Positions 24,714 through 33,683 of a stretch of 64,000 nucleotides of DNA are shown here, piece by piece (positions within the stretch are counted from its first letter, which is position 1; each line of letters begins with the position of its first letter). The DNA is from Niabella soli DSM 19437 (lineage in GTDB: Bacteria > Bacteroidota > Bacteroidia > Chitinophagales > Chitinophagaceae). The notes beneath the pieces are model-generated. The model searched no databases, was not told the DNA's origin, and saw only the letters and a program-made list of their open reading frames with translations. A program made the translations under genes and the position numbers. The stretch covers positions 1,364,001-1,428,000 of the forward strand of contig NZ_CP007035.1 in the NCBI RefSeq assembly GCF_000243115.2, written 5' to 3'.

Positions 24714-26768
24714 TTATTTTACTACCGGGAACGCCGATATCCTTAAGCGGGCAGCGCCCATTGGTATTAATTCCACCATTTCATCTTTTGTTGTCACTGC
24801 TACCGGGCTTTGTGGCAAAATGCCCGTAAGCCCATTCTCATCGATCTTCCATTCCGGTATGCTGCGGGCTTTCGCAGTAATCAATACCGGAACTTTGTCC
24901 GGCTCAAAAGGAAAATCATCTTTGGGCCAGGAGCGTTTCACTACTTTAAAATCCGTGGCAGTAACCGGTTGGGTATAGACCAATCCATAGTTCCAGGCCG
25001 ACCCCGGAAGAATTTCATACGAAGGCCACTTCCCCGGATCCGCGGTTTCCTGCCACTTCGAATCACCGATCGCGGAAGCCTTGCTGTCTGCTTTTATATA
25101 TTGCTCTTTTATTTTCAGCGAATAGGTAAGCGGGCCGCGGTTGATGCTAATGCTGTTTTTATTTTTCACCCATTGATGCACGGTAATTTGCATAGGCAGC
25201 GTCAGTTCAATTTTATCTCTGTCGGACCATGTTCTGTTTATTTTAATATAGGACCCCGGCGTAAAACGTTGGGGTTCCGCCACGCCATTAATTTTTAACC
25301 GGGCGTTGTTGCACCATTGCGGAACGCGGAGATAAAAAGGAAAGCGTATTTTATTTTGTGAATGAACAATAAACGAGATTGTTTCGTCAAAAGGATAGTG
25401 CCCGCGGCTTTCCACACGCACTTCGCCGCCATTCCCCACTCTTGCGCTTACCTCTGCCTCGCTGTACAACAGCGCGGCCAGCCCGTTGTCCGGGGTAGCC
25501 ATAAATACATGCTCTGCATAATACGGCCATCCCTGCGCATGGTTATGCTGGCAACACCGGGAACTAAAGGGATTCATCATCAGAAAAGGGCCGCTGTTGT
25601 CGATGCCCGGGTGATGATTCTTGCTGTCGCTGATTGACATATTCGGGCTGGTAATATAGCGCAGCGCCTTAAAATCGGGCATAACGGCCGCCGGGTAGGT
25701 ATTAAAGGCAACATCCTCTGCATTATCGGCCCAAAAAGGATCGCCGGTGATCCCCATTAAAATTTCATCTGACGCCATCTGTTCCACCATACCACAGGTC
25801 TCCACGCCCTGGCGCGGATCCGCATATCCGTTACGCGCATTTTCATCTGCGCCAAACATTCCGCCGGGAACGTTGCCAAACCGGTCTCTTATAATCCTGA
25901 AATCCCTATACGTTGCGTCCAGGTCGGCCGCTGCTTTGCTCTGCTGATAATAGGTGGCCGGCTCGCGGAACGACTGTGCTATATTAACATTATGCCAGTT
26001 CGGAAGGTTGTGCTGCTGACGCCAGTCGGCGGTATTACGGTCGATCTTCTTTGCCAGGTCCAGCAGCCAGTTGGCCCCTTTTGTGCGGTTATACAGCCAG
26101 TATACGCTTACCAGGTTATCACCGCCGCGGCTATGCTCCCAATAATCTTTCAGAAACATACTGTCCGGAAGATTATATTCCCACCGGAAATATTTTTCCA
26201 TAAAAGGCAGTATCCGCTTGTCGCGGCTGTATTCATACCAGGATTGCAGGCACCAAAGCATGATCATATTCCCCCACAGGTCGGGCTTTCCTTTTTTTAA
26301 TAATAACGGGCCAAAATAACCATCTGCCCGCTGGCTGGCCAAAACCGCATCAATCCAGGTTTTTGCTTCTGTTATTATTTTTTTGTCTTTCAGAATATAG
26401 CCAAGATCACCATAACCTTTCAGCCAGTAAGGAACTTCCTCCCAACCATGATCGCCCTTTCCATCGGGACTTAGCCATGCATTATTTTTTTTTGCCAGCC
26501 AGGCGCTTATTTCTCCCAAATGCCCGGTAAGCCCATCCCGCTGCAGTTCAAGATATTTCAATAACCATCCTTTTGGCATAACAGCGCCAACAGGTAATTT
26601 GATAAAATACAAAGGTTGCAATGGCTTTTGATTCCCTGTATAATATAGATTGCAGACGGCGTTATCCGGCCGGCTCACATTGGTAACACCAGCCCCGGCC
26701 TGCGCATAACCGCTTTGAAGAGCAGTGCCCGCAAAAGAAAAGAGGAAGATCAATAAATATCTGAACAT
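24714..26768 (-). CDS. GH127/DUF1680 family, probable beta-L-arabinofuranosidase
   Basis: The ATG at 26768 gives a proper signal peptide (LLIFLFSFAGTALQSGYAQ) and a 684-residue protein. It has DUF1680 features: LPVGAVMPKGWLLKYLELQ, WEEVPYWLKGYGDLGYILKD, ASQRADGYFGP, ETCGMVEQMASDEILMGITG and SSRCCQHNHAQGWPYYAEH, where the Cys pair near residue 403 matches the GH127 cysteine nucleophile region. A C-terminal beta domain follows (RFPFYLRVPQWCNNARLKIN). GH127 enzymes use a zinc-coordinated Cys to release L-arabinofuranose. It is the first gene of the minus-strand glycan block, divergent from the sensor kinase, and 5 bp before the DUF4965 gene. Confidence 0.9.
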   Translation of the reverse strand: MFRYLLIFLFSFAGTALQSGYAQAGAGVTNVSRPDNAVCNLYYTGNQKPLQPLYFIKLPVGAVMPKGWLLKYLELQRDGLTGHLGEISAWLAKKNNAWLSPDGKGDHGWEEVPYWLKGYGDLGYILKDKKIITEAKTWIDAVLASQRADGYFGPLLLKKGKPDLWGNMIMLWCLQSWYEYSRDKRILPFMEKYFRWEYNLPDSMFLKDYWEHSRGGDNLVSVYWLYNRTKGANWLLDLAKKIDRNTADWRQQHNLPNWHNVNIAQSFREPATYYQQSKAAADLDATYRDFRIIRDRFGNVPGGMFGADENARNGYADPRQGVETCGMVEQMASDEILMGITGDPFWADNAEDVAFNTYPAAVMPDFKALRYITSPNMSISDSKNHHPGIDNSGPFLMMNPFSSRCCQHNHAQGWPYYAEHVFMATPDNGLAALLYSEAEVSARVGNGGEVRVESRGHYPFDETISFIVHSQNKIRFPFYLRVPQWCNNARLKINGVAEPQRFTPGSYIKINRTWSDRDKIELTLPMQITVHQWVKNKNSISINRGPLTYSLKIKEQYIKADSKASAIGDSKWQETADPGKWPSYEILPGSAWNYGLVYTQPVTATDFKVVKRSWPKDDFPFEPDKVPVLITAKARSIPEWKIDENGLTGILPQSPVAVTTKDEMVELIPMGAARLRISAFPVVK

Positions 26769-27018
26769 AATAGCAACATCCATTTAAAAGAAGACTTCAT
26801 ATAGCTGAATTATTAACAATCGTTACCCGTAAAAATACTGTTTGGGCCGGCTTTCGCGATTCTTTTTTGTATCAAGTTTTGATCAATTTGTCTCAATCTA
26901 AAATTAAGAATAATTTATATCATATCCCATTATTGATCGCGGCGGACAGCGCCCGGAAGAAACAGATTGTTTAAGGAACGGGGAAAGGCCCGGTACTTTA
27001 TGGATGAAAAATTTAATG

Positions 27019-27026
27019 TACGTTTG
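27019..27026 (+). promoter_or_regulatory. -7 promoter box of the sensor kinase gene
   Basis: TACGTTTG matches TAnnTTTG and is 13 nt before the TTG start at 27040. A weak TTTA at 26997-27000 could be the -33 part. Confidence 0.55.
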
Positions 27027-27039
27027 AAAAAACTTTTAT

Positions 27040-30000
27040 TTGAGCGCTCATCGTATACACACGTTTATTGCCTTATTATTATTGCCATTTTTCAGCTATT
27101 CGCAGGATTATTATTTCCGGCACTTCCAGGTTGAAGACGGCTTGTCGAATAATACCGCCACCTGTTTAATACAGGACAAAAACGGGTTTATGTGGATCGG
27201 TACCAAGGATGGGTTGGACCGCTTTGACGGCTACAACTTTAAAGTGTACCGGAACAAGCCGGACGACAGTACCAGCCTGGGTAACAATTCTATCTGGAAA
27301 CTTTATGAAGCACGCAACGGAATTATATGGGTGGGCACAGAGCGCGGGATCTATCAATTTGATCCGTTAAGCGGGAAATTTTCTTTTTTAAAGCATACGC
27401 CCCAAACACAGGTGCGCACCATCGCCGAAGATGACAAAGGCAATATTTGGATGATCCTGGGAACGGGGCTGTATCAATACCTGTCTAAAACGCAACAGGT
27501 ACGGCATTACACCGATCCTGCGCTGCAGCAGTGCGCCACACTCACCATTTGTAAAAATAACCAGTTGTGGATCGCTACCCAATTTGGGCAGTTGGGGCTT
27601 TATGATCCTCCTAATGATCATTTTACATTCTATTCCGTTTTTTCCCATTCAAAACCAGCCGTATCCAACTGGGTAGAGCGGATCTATGATCCGGGCAACG
27701 GCGTTTTATTAATCGGCACCTCAAGCCAGGGGGTGAAACAATTCGATACCCGAACGCATACCTATAAAGATCTGCTCACGTACAATGAAGACAAAACAGA
27801 GATCTTTGCCCGCGACTTTATCGAGAGCGCCCCCGGCGAATACTGGATCGCGACAGAGAAAGGACTTTACATCTACCATACAAAAGACAACAGCTTCACC
27901 CATCTTCAGAAAAACTACCACGATCCCTATTCGATTAGCGACAATGCGCTTTATTCTTTTTACAGGGACCAGGAAGGCGGCATATGGATCGGCACGTATT
28001 TCGGAGGTATTAACTATTTCCCGAAATCAAAACCGCTGTTTGAAAAATTTATGCCGGGGGTTTCCCCGCAATCGATACGGGGCAATGCGGTGAGGGAAAT
28101 AACGGCCGATGCCCGCGGGTATCTGTGGATCGGTACGGAAGATGCAGGCTTAAACAAATTTGATCCGCGAACAAAGATCTTTAAAAACTTCATGCCCAAC
28201 GGAACCAGCAAAGGCATTACGTATACCAATATTCATGGGTTGCTGTACGATGGCAACCGGCTTTGGATCGGGACCTTTGAACACGGACTCGACATCATGG
28301 ACCTGAAAACCGAAACCGTTATCCGGCATTTTACGGTAGGCCCCGGATCGGGCGCGCTCCGCAGTAATTTTATCCATAGCATTTATAAAACAAAAAGCGG
28401 GCAGGTATGGATCGGCACTTCCAGCGGTATTTATTTTTATGACTCCGTAAAAAAATTTATCTCCCCGGATTTTTTTCCAAAATCAAGTTTTTATTCCACT
28501 ATCCTGGAAACCTCCGACGGAACCCTCTGGGCAGGCACCTTCCAGGATGGCGTGCATTATTATAATCCCCGGCAAAATATATACGGGCAATTGCGCCTGC
28601 TCCGGAAGCAGCGCGACCTGCTGGGCGAAAACCGGATCACTTTTTTGCGGGAATCAAAAAAAGGCGGCTTATGGATCGCTACCGAAAATGGCCTTTTTTA
28701 CCTGCGGCTAAAAGACAAATCCATAACCAGCTACTCCCTGGCGAACGGGCTGCCCTCCAATTTGATTTATACCCTGACCGAAGACGACCAGGGCCGGGTA
28801 TGGGTTACCACATCCAAAGGGCTTGCGCTGATAGAAAAAGACCTTAAAACCATCCGGACCTTTACCCGGTCGACGGGGTTGCCGGGTGAGCAATTCAACT
28901 ATTCATCGGTTTTTAAAGCCGCCGATGGCAGTATGTATATGGGAACAGTAAAGGGGTTGATACGGTTTCATCCGGATGAGGTCCGGAGTGATAATTATGT
29001 TCCACCACTCTATATTACCAATTTCTCCATCTTCAACACGCCTTTAAATATTGATCCGGGGCACGGTCCCTTAAAAAAATCATTACAGGTTACGGATACC
29101 CTGCAGTTGCCTTATAATGCGTCTACGTTTAATATCGATTTTGCAGCGATCAATTATACATCGCCCGATAATGTGAAATACGCCTATAAACTGGAGGGAC
29201 TTGATAAAGACTGGAACTATATAAAAACCAACCGGAGCGTTTATTTCACCAACCTGTCTCATGGCAGCTACCTGTTTAAAGTACGATCCACGAACAGCAG
29301 CGACAGGTGGCAGCATAATGAACGGACCCTTACCATCATCATTACGCCGCCCCTCTGGAAGACCACCGGGGCCTACCTGTTGTACATCGTGTTACTACTA
29401 CTGCTGCTGACCGGCACCATATTATTTTACCGGAATTATATGCACGAAAAGCAACTGCAAAAAATGCAGCTTTATGCCATTCAAAAAGAAAAAGAATTGA
29501 TTGAGTCCAAAATAGATTTTTTCACCAAGGTGGCGCATGAGATCCGCACCCCGCTGACCCTGATAAAAGCGCCGCTTGAAAAGATCACAAAACTGGTCGT
29601 CAAAACACCGCAAACAGAAAAGTACCTGACGAGTATGAACCGGAATACCGAACGCTTACTGGAGCTCACCAACCAACTGCTCGATTTCAGAAAGATCGAA
29701 TCGCAGCAGCTTTCGCTGAATTTTGCAGAAACAGCCGTCCCGCAACTGGTAACCGATATCTGGAACCGGTTTCAGGCAACCGCTGAAAATAAAAATATCG
29801 AATTCAGGTTAAAGGTTCCTGAGCTGCCATTTCTTGCGTTTATTGACAAAGACGCATTTACAAAAATCATCAGCAACCTGCTGGACAATGCGATCAAATA
29901 TTGCACCAGCCGGGTTAGCGTCGATCTATCCGGACCCGACGCCTCCGGTCATTTTAAATTGCATATTTCCAATGATGGCGCTCCTATACCACCCGAAGAA

Positions 30001-30183
30001 CAGCAGCGGATCTTTGAATTGTTTTTCCGTTCAAAGTTTACGGAATCTGTTTCGGGAACCGGTATCGGCCTGGCACTAGCCCGCTCCCTCACGGACCTGC
30101 ACCAGGGTAAGCTATCCTTGGTATCAAGCGAAAATTTAATTAGTTTTGAATTGCGCTTCCCCACCAGGGTTCCGCAGCCTTAA
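27040..30183 (+). CDS. Two-component sensor histidine kinase with periplasmic double propeller
   Basis: The 1047-residue protein starts with a signal sequence (FIALLLLPFFSYSQ) and about 665 residues of 'two-component regulator propeller' repeats, recognisable by recurring WIGT/WVGTE words. Next come a Y_Y_Y domain (KLEGLDKDWNYIKTN, residues about 714-756), a membrane helix (774-795), HisKA with the phospho-His near 833 (VAHEIRTPLTLIKAP) and HATPase_c (DNAIKY near 949, GTGIGLALARS near 1007). It ends after the ATPase, so the receiver and AraC domains usual in one-protein hybrid systems are encoded separately at 30199. An in-frame stop at 27025 makes TTG at 27040 the start. It probably senses an oligosaccharide and controls the divergent glycosidase genes. 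Confidence 0.95.
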   Translation: MSAHRIHTFIALLLLPFFSYSQDYYFRHFQVEDGLSNNTATCLIQDKNGFMWIGTKDGLDRFDGYNFKVYRNKPDDSTSLGNNSIWKLYEARNGIIWVGTERGIYQFDPLSGKFSFLKHTPQTQVRTIAEDDKGNIWMILGTGLYQYLSKTQQVRHYTDPALQQCATLTICKNNQLWIATQFGQLGLYDPPNDHFTFYSVFSHSKPAVSNWVERIYDPGNGVLLIGTSSQGVKQFDTRTHTYKDLLTYNEDKTEIFARDFIESAPGEYWIATEKGLYIYHTKDNSFTHLQKNYHDPYSISDNALYSFYRDQEGGIWIGTYFGGINYFPKSKPLFEKFMPGVSPQSIRGNAVREITADARGYLWIGTEDAGLNKFDPRTKIFKNFMPNGTSKGITYTNIHGLLYDGNRLWIGTFEHGLDIMDLKTETVIRHFTVGPGSGALRSNFIHSIYKTKSGQVWIGTSSGIYFYDSVKKFISPDFFPKSSFYSTILETSDGTLWAGTFQDGVHYYNPRQNIYGQLRLLRKQRDLLGENRITFLRESKKGGLWIATENGLFYLRLKDKSITSYSLANGLPSNLIYTLTEDDQGRVWVTTSKGLALIEKDLKTIRTFTRSTGLPGEQFNYSSVFKAADGSMYMGTVKGLIRFHPDEVRSDNYVPPLYITNFSIFNTPLNIDPGHGPLKKSLQVTDTLQLPYNASTFNIDFAAINYTSPDNVKYAYKLEGLDKDWNYIKTNRSVYFTNLSHGSYLFKVRSTNSSDRWQHNERTLTIIITPPLWKTTGAYLLYIVLLLLLLTGTILFYRNYMHEKQLQKMQLYAIQKEKELIESKIDFFTKVAHEIRTPLTLIKAPLEKITKLVVKTPQTEKYLTSMNRNTERLLELTNQLLDFRKIESQQLSLNFAETAVPQLVTDIWNRFQATAENKNIEFRLKVPELPFLAFIDKDAFTKIISNLLDNAIKYCTSRVSVDLSGPDASGHFKLHISNDGAPIPPEEQQRIFELFFRSKFTESVSGTGIGLALARSLTDLHQGKLSLVSSENLISFELRFPTRVPQP

Positions 30184-30198
30184 ACAAGAACTTTAATT

Positions 30199-30993
30199 TT
30201 GGAAAATACAATCCCCGAAAATATACCCAACGAAAAATTTACGTTACTGCTTGTTGACGATAATGAAGAGATCCTTGATTTTCTGGCAGACGAGCTGAGC
30301 GAAAAATATACCGTTATAACAGCGGCAAACGCTGCCGCCGCCCTCGGGCTTTTGGAGACCCATACGGTACACCTCATCATCAGCGACATCATGATGCCCG
30401 GAATGGATGGCCTGGAATTTTGCGACCGGGTAAAATCCGATTTTAACCTGAGCCATGTGCCAATCATTTTATTAACAGCGAAAAATACGCTGCAGGCAAA
30501 GATCGAGGGCCTGGATGCAGGTGCTGATGCCTATATAGAAAAACCTTTCTCCCCCGAGCATCTGAACGCTCAGGTGGCCAGTTTGCTTACCAACCGGGTG
30601 AAAATAAAAGACTATTTTGCCAAATCGCCCCTCGCACATATCAAAACAATGGCCCATACCCGGGTAGACGAACAGTTCCTGGAGCAATTACAGCAAACCA
30701 TCGAGGACAACCTGGCAAACACCCTGCTGGATGTGGAATTCCTGGCCCACCGGCTCAATATGAGCCGCCCCACCCTGTACCGGAAAATAAAATCCATCTC
30801 CGATCTTTCCCCTAACGAAATGATCAATCTTACCCGGTTAAAAAAAGCCGCAGAGCTGATCAGTATCGGCAACCACCATATGAATGAAATAGCAGAAACC
30901 GTTGGCTATAACTCCCTCACACAATTCGGAAGAAATTTTCAGCGACAGTTCGAAATGACACCATCGGATTATGTAAAGAAAATAAACTCTTAG
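30199..30993 (+). CDS. Response regulator with AraC-type DNA-binding domain
   Basis: The 264-residue cytosolic protein has a receiver domain (TLLLVDDNEEILDFLADEL, phospho-acceptor Asp near 63 in IISDIMMPGMDG, Lys in DAYIEKPFSPEHL), a linker helix and an AraC HTH domain (VEFLAHRLNMSRPTLYRKIK and EIAETVGYNSLTQFGRNFQ). It begins 15 nt after the kinase stop with a TTG codon. No ATG occurs upstream in frame, and the next would delete the receiver domain. Together with the kinase it is the split equivalent of a hybrid two-component system. Its targets are most likely the divergent GH127-to-GH43 genes. Confidence 0.94.
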   Translation: MENTIPENIPNEKFTLLLVDDNEEILDFLADELSEKYTVITAANAAAALGLLETHTVHLIISDIMMPGMDGLEFCDRVKSDFNLSHVPIILLTAKNTLQAKIEGLDAGADAYIEKPFSPEHLNAQVASLLTNRVKIKDYFAKSPLAHIKTMAHTRVDEQFLEQLQQTIEDNLANTLLDVEFLAHRLNMSRPTLYRKIKSISDLSPNEMINLTRLKKAAELISIGNHHMNEIAETVGYNSLTQFGRNFQRQFEMTPSDYVKKINS

Positions 30994-31150
30994 CCCCGGC
31001 AAAACCAATCATTAATGTTGTCGTCGTTTCGACTAGAGAAATTCCGACAAAGGTCCTATTGTGTGAACACATTTTTTGAAATCGATAAGGATGAGCATTG
31101 ATACCCGATCAACCTGCAGGATAAAGTTGATGTGATTTTTGACCTGCAAA
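30994..31150. other. Gene-free spacer
   Basis: The spacer has no supported gene. TCGTCGTTTCGACTAGAGAA near 31021 resembles the GTCATT-type interspersed repeat seen at 10045. Confidence 0.4.
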
Positions 31151-31301
31151 GAGGCCTGAAAGGGCCTCAATCTGAGTAACCTCCAACTGTAGTTGGAGGT
31201 CAATAGAGCGTAAAGTACTCAACCCCGAAGGGGTTGAACCTGCTATGCTGCCAAGCCCCTCCGCAGTGCGGAGGGTTATTCATATTTGAGCCCTTCGGGC
31301 T
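31151..31301. repeat. Array of five consecutive short hairpins
   Basis: Five hairpins occur in 151 bp: GAGGCC/GGCCTC (31151-31168), ACCTCCAACT/AGTTGGAGGT (31179-31200), TCAACCCC/GGGGTTGA (31219-31237), CCCTCCGC/GCGGAGGG (31257-31275) and AGCCC/GGGCT (31289-31301). All stems are perfect, loops are 2-6 nt and spacers 10-19 nt. The stems are unrelated in sequence to one another, so shape rather than sequence appears to be repeated. Confidence 0.8.
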
Positions 31302-31488
31302 AGATTGAAAAGTAAGATGTTATTACAATACTATATGGGCTTCAACATGTATTTTTTGTATCCACATGATAGGGCGAAAGTCGGGAGAACGAGCGGAGAA
31401 ATCCCGTTCTTTAATGGTGAGATTTCTCTTCATCCAACTTTGGCGGACTCATCGAAATAACGGTAAAACCCTGGATACTATTTGCGGG
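31302..31488. other. Gene-free spacer with repeat fragments
   Basis: There is no supported gene. GCGGAGAAATCCCGTTC and GGTGAGATTTCTCTTC near 31394-31435 are words of the GTCATT-type interspersed repeat. Confidence 0.4.
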
Positions 31489-32727
31489 CTATTGCACCGA
31501 ACGAGCTGCAGCCGCTATTGCCTTTGCCGCCACAAACCCCGTGCTCCAGGCATTCTGAAAATTATATCCTCCCGTTATACCATCCACGTCAATTACCTCC
31601 CCGGCAAAAAATAAACCCGGCATTTTTTTGCTCATCAATGTATGCGGCTCAATTTCCGAAAGGGTTATTCCACCCGCAGTAACAAACTCATCCTTGTAAG
31701 TTGTCTTTCCTTTAACCGCCAGTTCAAATGCCGTCAGGTTATTGATGAGCCGGTTTTGACTTTTTGACGGAAGGTCGGCCCAGCGGGTATTTTCATTAAT
31801 TTCCGATCGCAACAATAAAAATTGCCAAAGGCGATGCGGCAATTCGGTGAAATATTTGCCCGCAATTTTTTGCGCCGCTTTCTGTGTGCGCCATTGCTGA
31901 AACAGGCTTCTTAACGCCTCTTCGTGCCTTCCGGGGAGCCAATTGATCAGCGCGGTGAACTGCCACTGCAGGGCAGCCAGCTCGCGCGCCGCCCAGGCGC
32001 TCAGGCGCAGCACCGCCGGTCCGCTTACGCCCCAGTGGGTAATTAAAAGCGGCCCCTGCTGCTGCAGTTTTGTACCGGCAATCGCGATCCGCGCCTCTGC
32101 AGTGCTTACGCCCATTAATTGTATGAGCGGGCTTTGCGGGCTGTTAAATGTAAATAAAGACGGTACCGGCGCGGCAATGGAATGTCCCAGTTCTTCCAGC
32201 CATTGAAACATTGCTGACTTTGGAAAGCCCCCGGAGGCAATGCAGATATAATCGCCCTTAAAACTACCGCCATTGGCTGTTAAGATTGAAAACTGCTCCC
32301 CGTCACGGGAAATTTTCGTTACCCCACATTGCATTTTTATATTAACACCGTACTGTTGGGCTTCCTGCAACAGGCAGTTGATAATGGTTTGGGAAGTATC
32401 GGTTACCGGGAACATTCTTCCATCCGCCTCTGTTTTTAGCAACACCCCTCTTTCCTTAAACCAGGCAATGCTATCCGTTGTAAAAAACTGGTGAAATACT
32501 TTTTTTACAAAATGCTGCCCGCGCGGATAGCGCTTTGCCATTTCGGCAATCTCAAAACAGGCATGCGTTGTATTGCAGCGTCCGCCACCACTGATCCGCA
32601 CTTTAGAAAGCAACTTATTTGTTTTCTCCAATATTGTTACTTCCAGCTCCGGGTTCATTCGCGCCGCATTTACTGCACAAAAAAAACCCGCAGCGCCCCC
32701 ACCTATTACATATAATTTTTTTGCCAT
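31489..32727 (-). CDS. HI0933-family flavoprotein (NAD(P)/FAD-dependent oxidoreductase)
   Basis: The 412-residue cytosolic protein begins with the dinucleotide-binding motif VIGGGAAGFFCAVNAARM and has the HI0933-family signature KVRISGGGRCNTTHA. It carries ICIASGGFPKSAMFQW in the middle and the C-terminal FAD contact MPGLFFAGEVIDVDGITGGY. Members of this family (BaiN/YhiN type) include an enzyme of bile-acid reduction, but most have no proven substrate. The gene stands alone between the hairpin array and the divergent dipeptidase gene. It has a normal length and no visible defect. Confidence 0.94.
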   Translation of the reverse strand: MAKKLYVIGGGAAGFFCAVNAARMNPELEVTILEKTNKLLSKVRISGGGRCNTTHACFEIAEMAKRYPRGQHFVKKVFHQFFTTDSIAWFKERGVLLKTEADGRMFPVTDTSQTIINCLLQEAQQYGVNIKMQCGVTKISRDGEQFSILTANGGSFKGDYICIASGGFPKSAMFQWLEELGHSIAAPVPSLFTFNSPQSPLIQLMGVSTAEARIAIAGTKLQQQGPLLITHWGVSGPAVLRLSAWAARELAALQWQFTALINWLPGRHEEALRSLFQQWRTQKAAQKIAGKYFTELPHRLWQFLLLRSEINENTRWADLPSKSQNRLINNLTAFELAVKGKTTYKDEFVTAGGITLSEIEPHTLMSKKMPGLFFAGEVIDVDGITGGYNFQNAWSTGFVAAKAIAAAARSVQ

Positions 32728-32828
32728 TCTGTATGCTGCTTACCGCTGCCAAAAATAACGTTTAAACGACAACGATGGCCGTATTATATCGTCACCACAT
32801 AATATTTCCTTTCGCCCCGGACATTGTG

Positions 32829-32836
32829 TAAATTTG
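32829..32836 (+). promoter_or_regulatory. -7 promoter box of the VanX-type dipeptidase gene
   Basis: TAAATTTG matches TAnnTTTG. It lies 31 nt before ATG 32868 and 7 nt before an in-frame GTG at 32844. Confidence 0.6.
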
Positions 32837-32867
32837 GTTTTATGTGATTTATTATCGGCTGGGTTTT

Positions 32868-33566
32868 ATGCATATTTCAGGAAAAATATCGCTGCTATTG
32901 TGGTTCGTTGTACCGTCCTTCCTGCGGGCGCAGGAAACGCCGTTTGCAGTACAGCATACCCTCGCCCAATATAAACAGGCCATCAAAGCCGATGACCGCA
33001 ACCGCATGACCGAATTAAAATCCATCCTACCCGGCGTTGTTTATGACCTGCGTTATGCTACGACCAACAACTTTATGCACCGCGCCATGTACCCTTCCAA
33101 TACACATCATACCTTTCTCAGAATGCCTGCAGCCCGGGCATTGCAGCGGGTGCAGGCAGCATTAGCCCGGCAGGGCTTTGGATTAAAGATCTTTGACGCC
33201 TACCGCCCTTTTAGTGTTACACAACATTTTTGGGAGCTGGTGAAAGATGAACGCTATGTTGCCAACCCCGCAAGGGGAAGCAACCATAACCGGGGAACCG
33301 CCGTTGACCTGACGATCATCGATCTTAAAACCGGGGAGGAACTACCGATGGGCACGGGCTTTGACAATTTTACGGATTCCGCCCATCAGGATTTTAAACA
33401 GTTACCGCCCGAAATGCTGCGCAACCGGCTTCTTTTGAAGACGCTTATGGGACAACAGGGTTTTAAGCCGCTGAACACAGAATGGTGGCATTATACTTTC
33501 TCCGACAATAACAGTTATGAAGTGCTTGATCTTTCATTTAAACAGTTGAAAAAATTGCAGCATTAA
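32868..33566 (+). CDS. D-alanyl-D-alanine dipeptidase (VanX/DdpX family, M15D)
   Basis: ATG 32868 starts a signal peptide (ISLLLWFVVPSFLRAQ); a GTG at 32844 would only lengthen it. The 232-residue protein has the M15D pattern: PGVVYDLRYATTNNFMHR, FDAYRPFSVTQHFWELVK, zinc ligands in SNHNRGTAVDLTI (His and Asp), the Glu of NTEWWHYTF and its final His. VanX-type enzymes cleave D-Ala-D-Ala. In Gram-negative bacteria they act on free dipeptide from peptidoglycan turnover and are not by themselves a vancomycin-resistance marker. No VanH/VanA partners are nearby. The next gene, also M15-like, follows in the same direction. Confidence 0.94.
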   Translation: MHISGKISLLLWFVVPSFLRAQETPFAVQHTLAQYKQAIKADDRNRMTELKSILPGVVYDLRYATTNNFMHRAMYPSNTHHTFLRMPAARALQRVQAALARQGFGLKIFDAYRPFSVTQHFWELVKDERYVANPARGSNHNRGTAVDLTIIDLKTGEELPMGTGFDNFTDSAHQDFKQLPPEMLRNRLLLKTLMGQQGFKPLNTEWWHYTFSDNNSYEVLDLSFKQLKKLQH

Positions 33567-33656
33567 ACGGCTTTACCGTACAGAAGGCGCCAATAAGTTC
33601 AACTATCATTCGTGCATTTGTGGCTGTTTTTAGGTTTATACACAGCCCTCTTTCCC

Positions 33657-33664
33657 TATCTTTG
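33657..33664 (+). promoter_or_regulatory. -7 promoter box of the DUF5715 gene
   Basis: TATCTTTG matches TAnnTTTG and is 19 nt before ATG 33684. It supports that start over an earlier in-frame codon at 33612, which lies upstream of the box. Confidence 0.65.
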
Positions 33665-33683
33665 CTCCCTTCAGGCTATTTTT

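Noticed and set aside
32868-33566. Vancomycin-resistance gene
   Set aside because: The protein is VanX-like, but no VanA, VanH or VanS/R genes are present; a turnover dipeptidase is the normal explanation in Gram-negative bacteria.
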